NCBI GenBank assembly: GCA_050955105.1
Contig: JBPBQZ010000121.1
Location: 1 to 8,336 of the forward strand
Length of the DNA stretch: 8,336 nucleotides
Origin: JBPBQZ01 sp050955105
GTDB taxonomy: Bacteria > Pseudomonadota > Gammaproteobacteria > Burkholderiales > Burkholderiaceae
Direction of reading: 5' to 3'
Positions within the stretch are counted from its first letter, which is position 1. Every line of letters starts with the position of its first letter. Under the pieces are notes generated by a model that did no database searches, was not told the origin of the DNA, and worked only from the letters and a program-made list of their open reading frames with translations. Positions 6,868 through 8,336 of this stretch are shown piece by piece. Made by a program: the position numbers and the translations under genes.

Positions 6868-8024
6868 CAGACAAGTACCCTGGCGCGTACGCCGCTCGGA
6901 ATGTTGATGAGGCGCGCAGCGACGTGCTGCGTCACAGTGAGCGGCCCGCGGGGATTTTCGGTGAACATCCGCAGCGTGTGCAGCGGTTCCCAAATTGGCC
7001 GCGTCATAACGCCGGCGTCGTTCGTGACCTGCAGGCAATCGTCGCGTTCGGCGCGATCGCTTAGCAAAATGGCGCACAGCCAGTAATTAGCCGTGGTGCC
7101 CTTCGGTTCGCGCGCAAAGGGAATGCCGATGGCATCGAATGCGGTGCGATAGCGTTCTGCCAAGTCTCGCTTGAAGCGGATAAAGTCGCCGAGCTGCTCG
7201 AGTTGTGCGCAGCCAAGTGCGGCATTCAGATTGGGCAAACGGAAGTTGTAACCGATCGCGTCGTGCTCGAAGCGCCAGCGATGTGAAACCTTCGCCGTCG
7301 TGGTCAAGTGTTTTGCAAGCTTGGCGATTGCGGGATCGTTAGTCATGATCGCGCCGCCACCGCCGCTTGTGACGACCTTGTTGCCATTGAAGCTCAACGT
7401 ACCCAAATGCCCAATCGTGCCGCAATGGCGATCGCCAATCCAACTGCCGAGCGCTTCCGCCGCATCCTCGATCAGCATCAGGTTCCAGTCCGCGCTCACC
7501 CTGGCGATTTCTTCGATGCGGCAGGGAAAGCCGAATGAATGCATCGGTACGCACGCGGAAACCCGGCGCCCACTCGAGCGATGCCGGACGCTGCCTTCGA
7601 CGCGTTCGCATTCGCGTTCGAGGAACTCGCGCAACGCGTCGGGCGACATGCCGAATGTCAGCGCGTCGACGTCGACGAAAGCCGGCATTGCCGACGCATG
7701 CACGATGGCGTTCGCCGTTGCGGCAAAACTGAGCGACTGCGTGATGACGAGGTCGCCGGGTTTGACATTCGCAAGCAGCAGCGCCATATGCAGTGCCGTG
7801 GTGCCGTTGGTGGTCGCGATAACGTGCTTTGCACCGGTGAATTCGGTGAGCATCTGCTCGAACTGGTCCACATACGTTCCCACCGTCGAGACAAACGTGG
7901 ATTCGATGGTGGATTGCACGTAAGCGCTCTCGTTACCAGCGAAAACGGGAGCATGCAGCGGCAGCGGCCCTTTGCTGCCATACACCTGCTGAACGATCTG
8001 AAGAACATCGGCGGCGCGGTTCAT
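6867..8024 (-). CDS. legC: PLP-dependent sugar aminotransferase (LegC type, DegT/DnrJ/EryC1/StrS family)
   Basis: This 385-residue protein is full length for the family. It should transfer an amino group, usually from glutamate, to C4 of the 4-keto-6-deoxy sugar nucleotide made by the upstream dehydratase, in the cytoplasm. Visible motifs: the N-terminal substrate region PLHAPVFAGNE (about 22-32), NGTTALHMAL (73-82) binding the cofactor phosphate, SLSFAATANAI (97-107), LIEDAAEALGS (184-194) whose Asp contacts the PLP pyridine, SFNGNKVVTSGGGG (211-224) with Lys216 as the predicted Schiff-base lysine, and GYNFRLPNLNAALG (258-271). The N-terminal stretch and GNK..TSGGGG fit the LegC group better than generic ArnB-type enzymes, but I compared from memory. 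The ATG lies 3 bases after the legB stop without a strong Shine-Dalgarno, and the TGA stop shares its last base with the next ATG (TGATG), suggesting translational coupling on both sides. Confidence 0.92.
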   Translation of the reverse strand: MNRAADVLQIVQQVYGSKGPLPLHAPVFAGNESAYVQSTIESTFVSTVGTYVDQFEQMLTEFTGAKHVIATTNGTTALHMALLLANVKPGDLVITQSLSFAATANAIVHASAMPAFVDVDALTFGMSPDALREFLERECERVEGSVRHRSSGRRVSACVPMHSFGFPCRIEEIARVSADWNLMLIEDAAEALGSWIGDRHCGTIGHLGTLSFNGNKVVTSGGGGAIMTNDPAIAKLAKHLTTTAKVSHRWRFEHDAIGYNFRLPNLNAALGCAQLEQLGDFIRFKRDLAERYRTAFDAIGIPFAREPKGTTANYWLCAILLSDRAERDDCLQVTNDAGVMTRPIWEPLHTLRMFTENPRGPLTVTQHVAARLINIPSGVRARVLV

Positions 8025-8027
8025 GGC

Positions 8028-8336
8028 TTAGATGTTGTAGATGTCGGCTTTGTAGCCGGTGAGATTCGAAGTGTTGCCGAACCACTGCACGGCTTTCGCG
8101 ATACCGCGGCGAAAGCCGTCGAGACCGCCGTATTCGGGCGCCCAGCCCGTCAGCGCACGCAGGCGGCTCGCGTCGGCGAGCAAGCGTTCCACTTCGCTCT
8201 TTTCCGGGCGCAAGCGTTGTTCGTCGGTCTGCACCTGCACTTCGACGCGCATCGTTTCCGCAATGAGGGCCACTGTGTCGCCGATGCTGATCTCGAATCC
8301 GCTGCCGGCGTTAAGTACCTGGCCTTGTGCTGCGTC
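8028..8336 (-). CDS. legB: Sugar-nucleotide 4,6-dehydratase, C-terminal part (LegB type)
   Basis: Only the last 102 codons plus a TAA stop are present; the gene continues past the right edge and the frame is open to the last base. The visible part is the C-terminal, substrate-binding region of an extended SDR (NAD-dependent epimerase/dehydratase): it starts around QVLNAGSGFEISIGD, passes a segment typical of these enzymes (RPEKSEVERLLAD, then LTGWAPEYGGLDGFRRGI) and ends in YKADIYNI, an ending I associate with LegB-type dehydratases of legionaminate loci. The NAD-binding Rossmann motif and catalytic Tyr-Lys lie outside the window, so the activity is inferred. LegB removes water from a UDP- or GDP-linked GlcNAc to give the 4-keto-6-deoxy sugar, the substrate of the aminotransferase encoded 3 bases downstream. 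A related epimerase or dTDP-glucose 4,6-dehydratase cannot be excluded from this fragment, but the neighbours favour LegB. Confidence 0.8.
   Translation of the reverse strand, partial: DAAQGQVLNAGSGFEISIGDTVALIAETMRVEVQVQTDEQRLRPEKSEVERLLADASRLRALTGWAPEYGGLDGFRRGIAKAVQWFGNTSNLTGYKADIYNI

Noticed and set aside
6868..7077. N-terminal extension of the NeuD-family protein by 70 residues
   Set aside because: The extension is Arg/His-rich, lies inside the aminotransferase gene in another frame, and precedes a perfect family N terminus at the ATG at 6867.
7300..7923. 207-codon open frame on the plus strand
   Set aside because: Wholly antisense to the well-supported aminotransferase gene; Ser/Ala-rich composition typical of an antisense frame in GC-rich DNA, and no recognisable domain.
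1..8336. tRNA, rRNA, CRISPR array, insertion sequence or att site
   Set aside because: Coding genes fill nearly the whole window; no regularly spaced repeats, transposase motifs, terminal inverted repeats or tRNA-like folds were noticed.

Overview
The window is an 8.3 kb piece of a surface-glycan gene cluster with every recognisable gene on the minus strand, so it reads from right to left. Protein families, moderately high GC (judged by eye, not counted) and gene style suggest a Gram-negative proteobacterium, possibly Burkholderia-like. That assignment is an impression from the protein sequences, not a measurement.

In transcription order the window holds: the last 102 codons of a sugar-nucleotide 4,6-dehydratase (legB type, 8336-8028); a PLP sugar aminotransferase (legC type, 8024-6867); a NeuD/PglD-family acyltransferase (6867-6247); a NeuB-family nonulosonate synthase (legI type, 6250-5246); a Gfo/Idh/MocA oxidoreductase (5244-4327); a short-chain dehydrogenase resembling PtmA (4300-3497); a 701-residue multi-pass membrane protein (3387-1282); and a NeuC/LegG-type hydrolysing 2-epimerase (1248-91). 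A further gene may begin at the left edge.

The enzyme set fits biosynthesis of a legionaminic-acid-type nonulosonic acid, a 5,7-diamino sialic-acid analogue. The dehydratase and aminotransferase make the 4-amino-4,6-dideoxy sugar nucleotide, the NeuD-family protein probably N-acylates it, the NeuC-type enzyme releases and epimerises the sugar, and the NeuB-type enzyme condenses it with phosphoenolpyruvate. Plain sialic acid synthesis would not need the dehydratase and aminotransferase. The Gfo/Idh/MocA and SDR genes resemble the accessory pair of Campylobacter-type legionaminate loci. The CMP-sugar synthetase, a precursor nucleotidyltransferase and any cytoplasmic glycosyltransferase are not in view and would have to lie outside the window.

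The first five genes are packed with overlaps or gaps of 1-3 bases, which suggests translational coupling. Spacing then opens to 26, 109 and 33 bases, and the last two genes have their own clear ribosome binding sites. The most unusual item is the membrane protein between the SDR and neuC genes. It has a GT-C-like N-terminal membrane half, and a soluble C-terminal end that looks like the globular part of a type II secretion (GspG-type) pseudopilin without its transmembrane helix. No RNA genes, mobile elements, CRISPR arrays or convincing terminators were seen.
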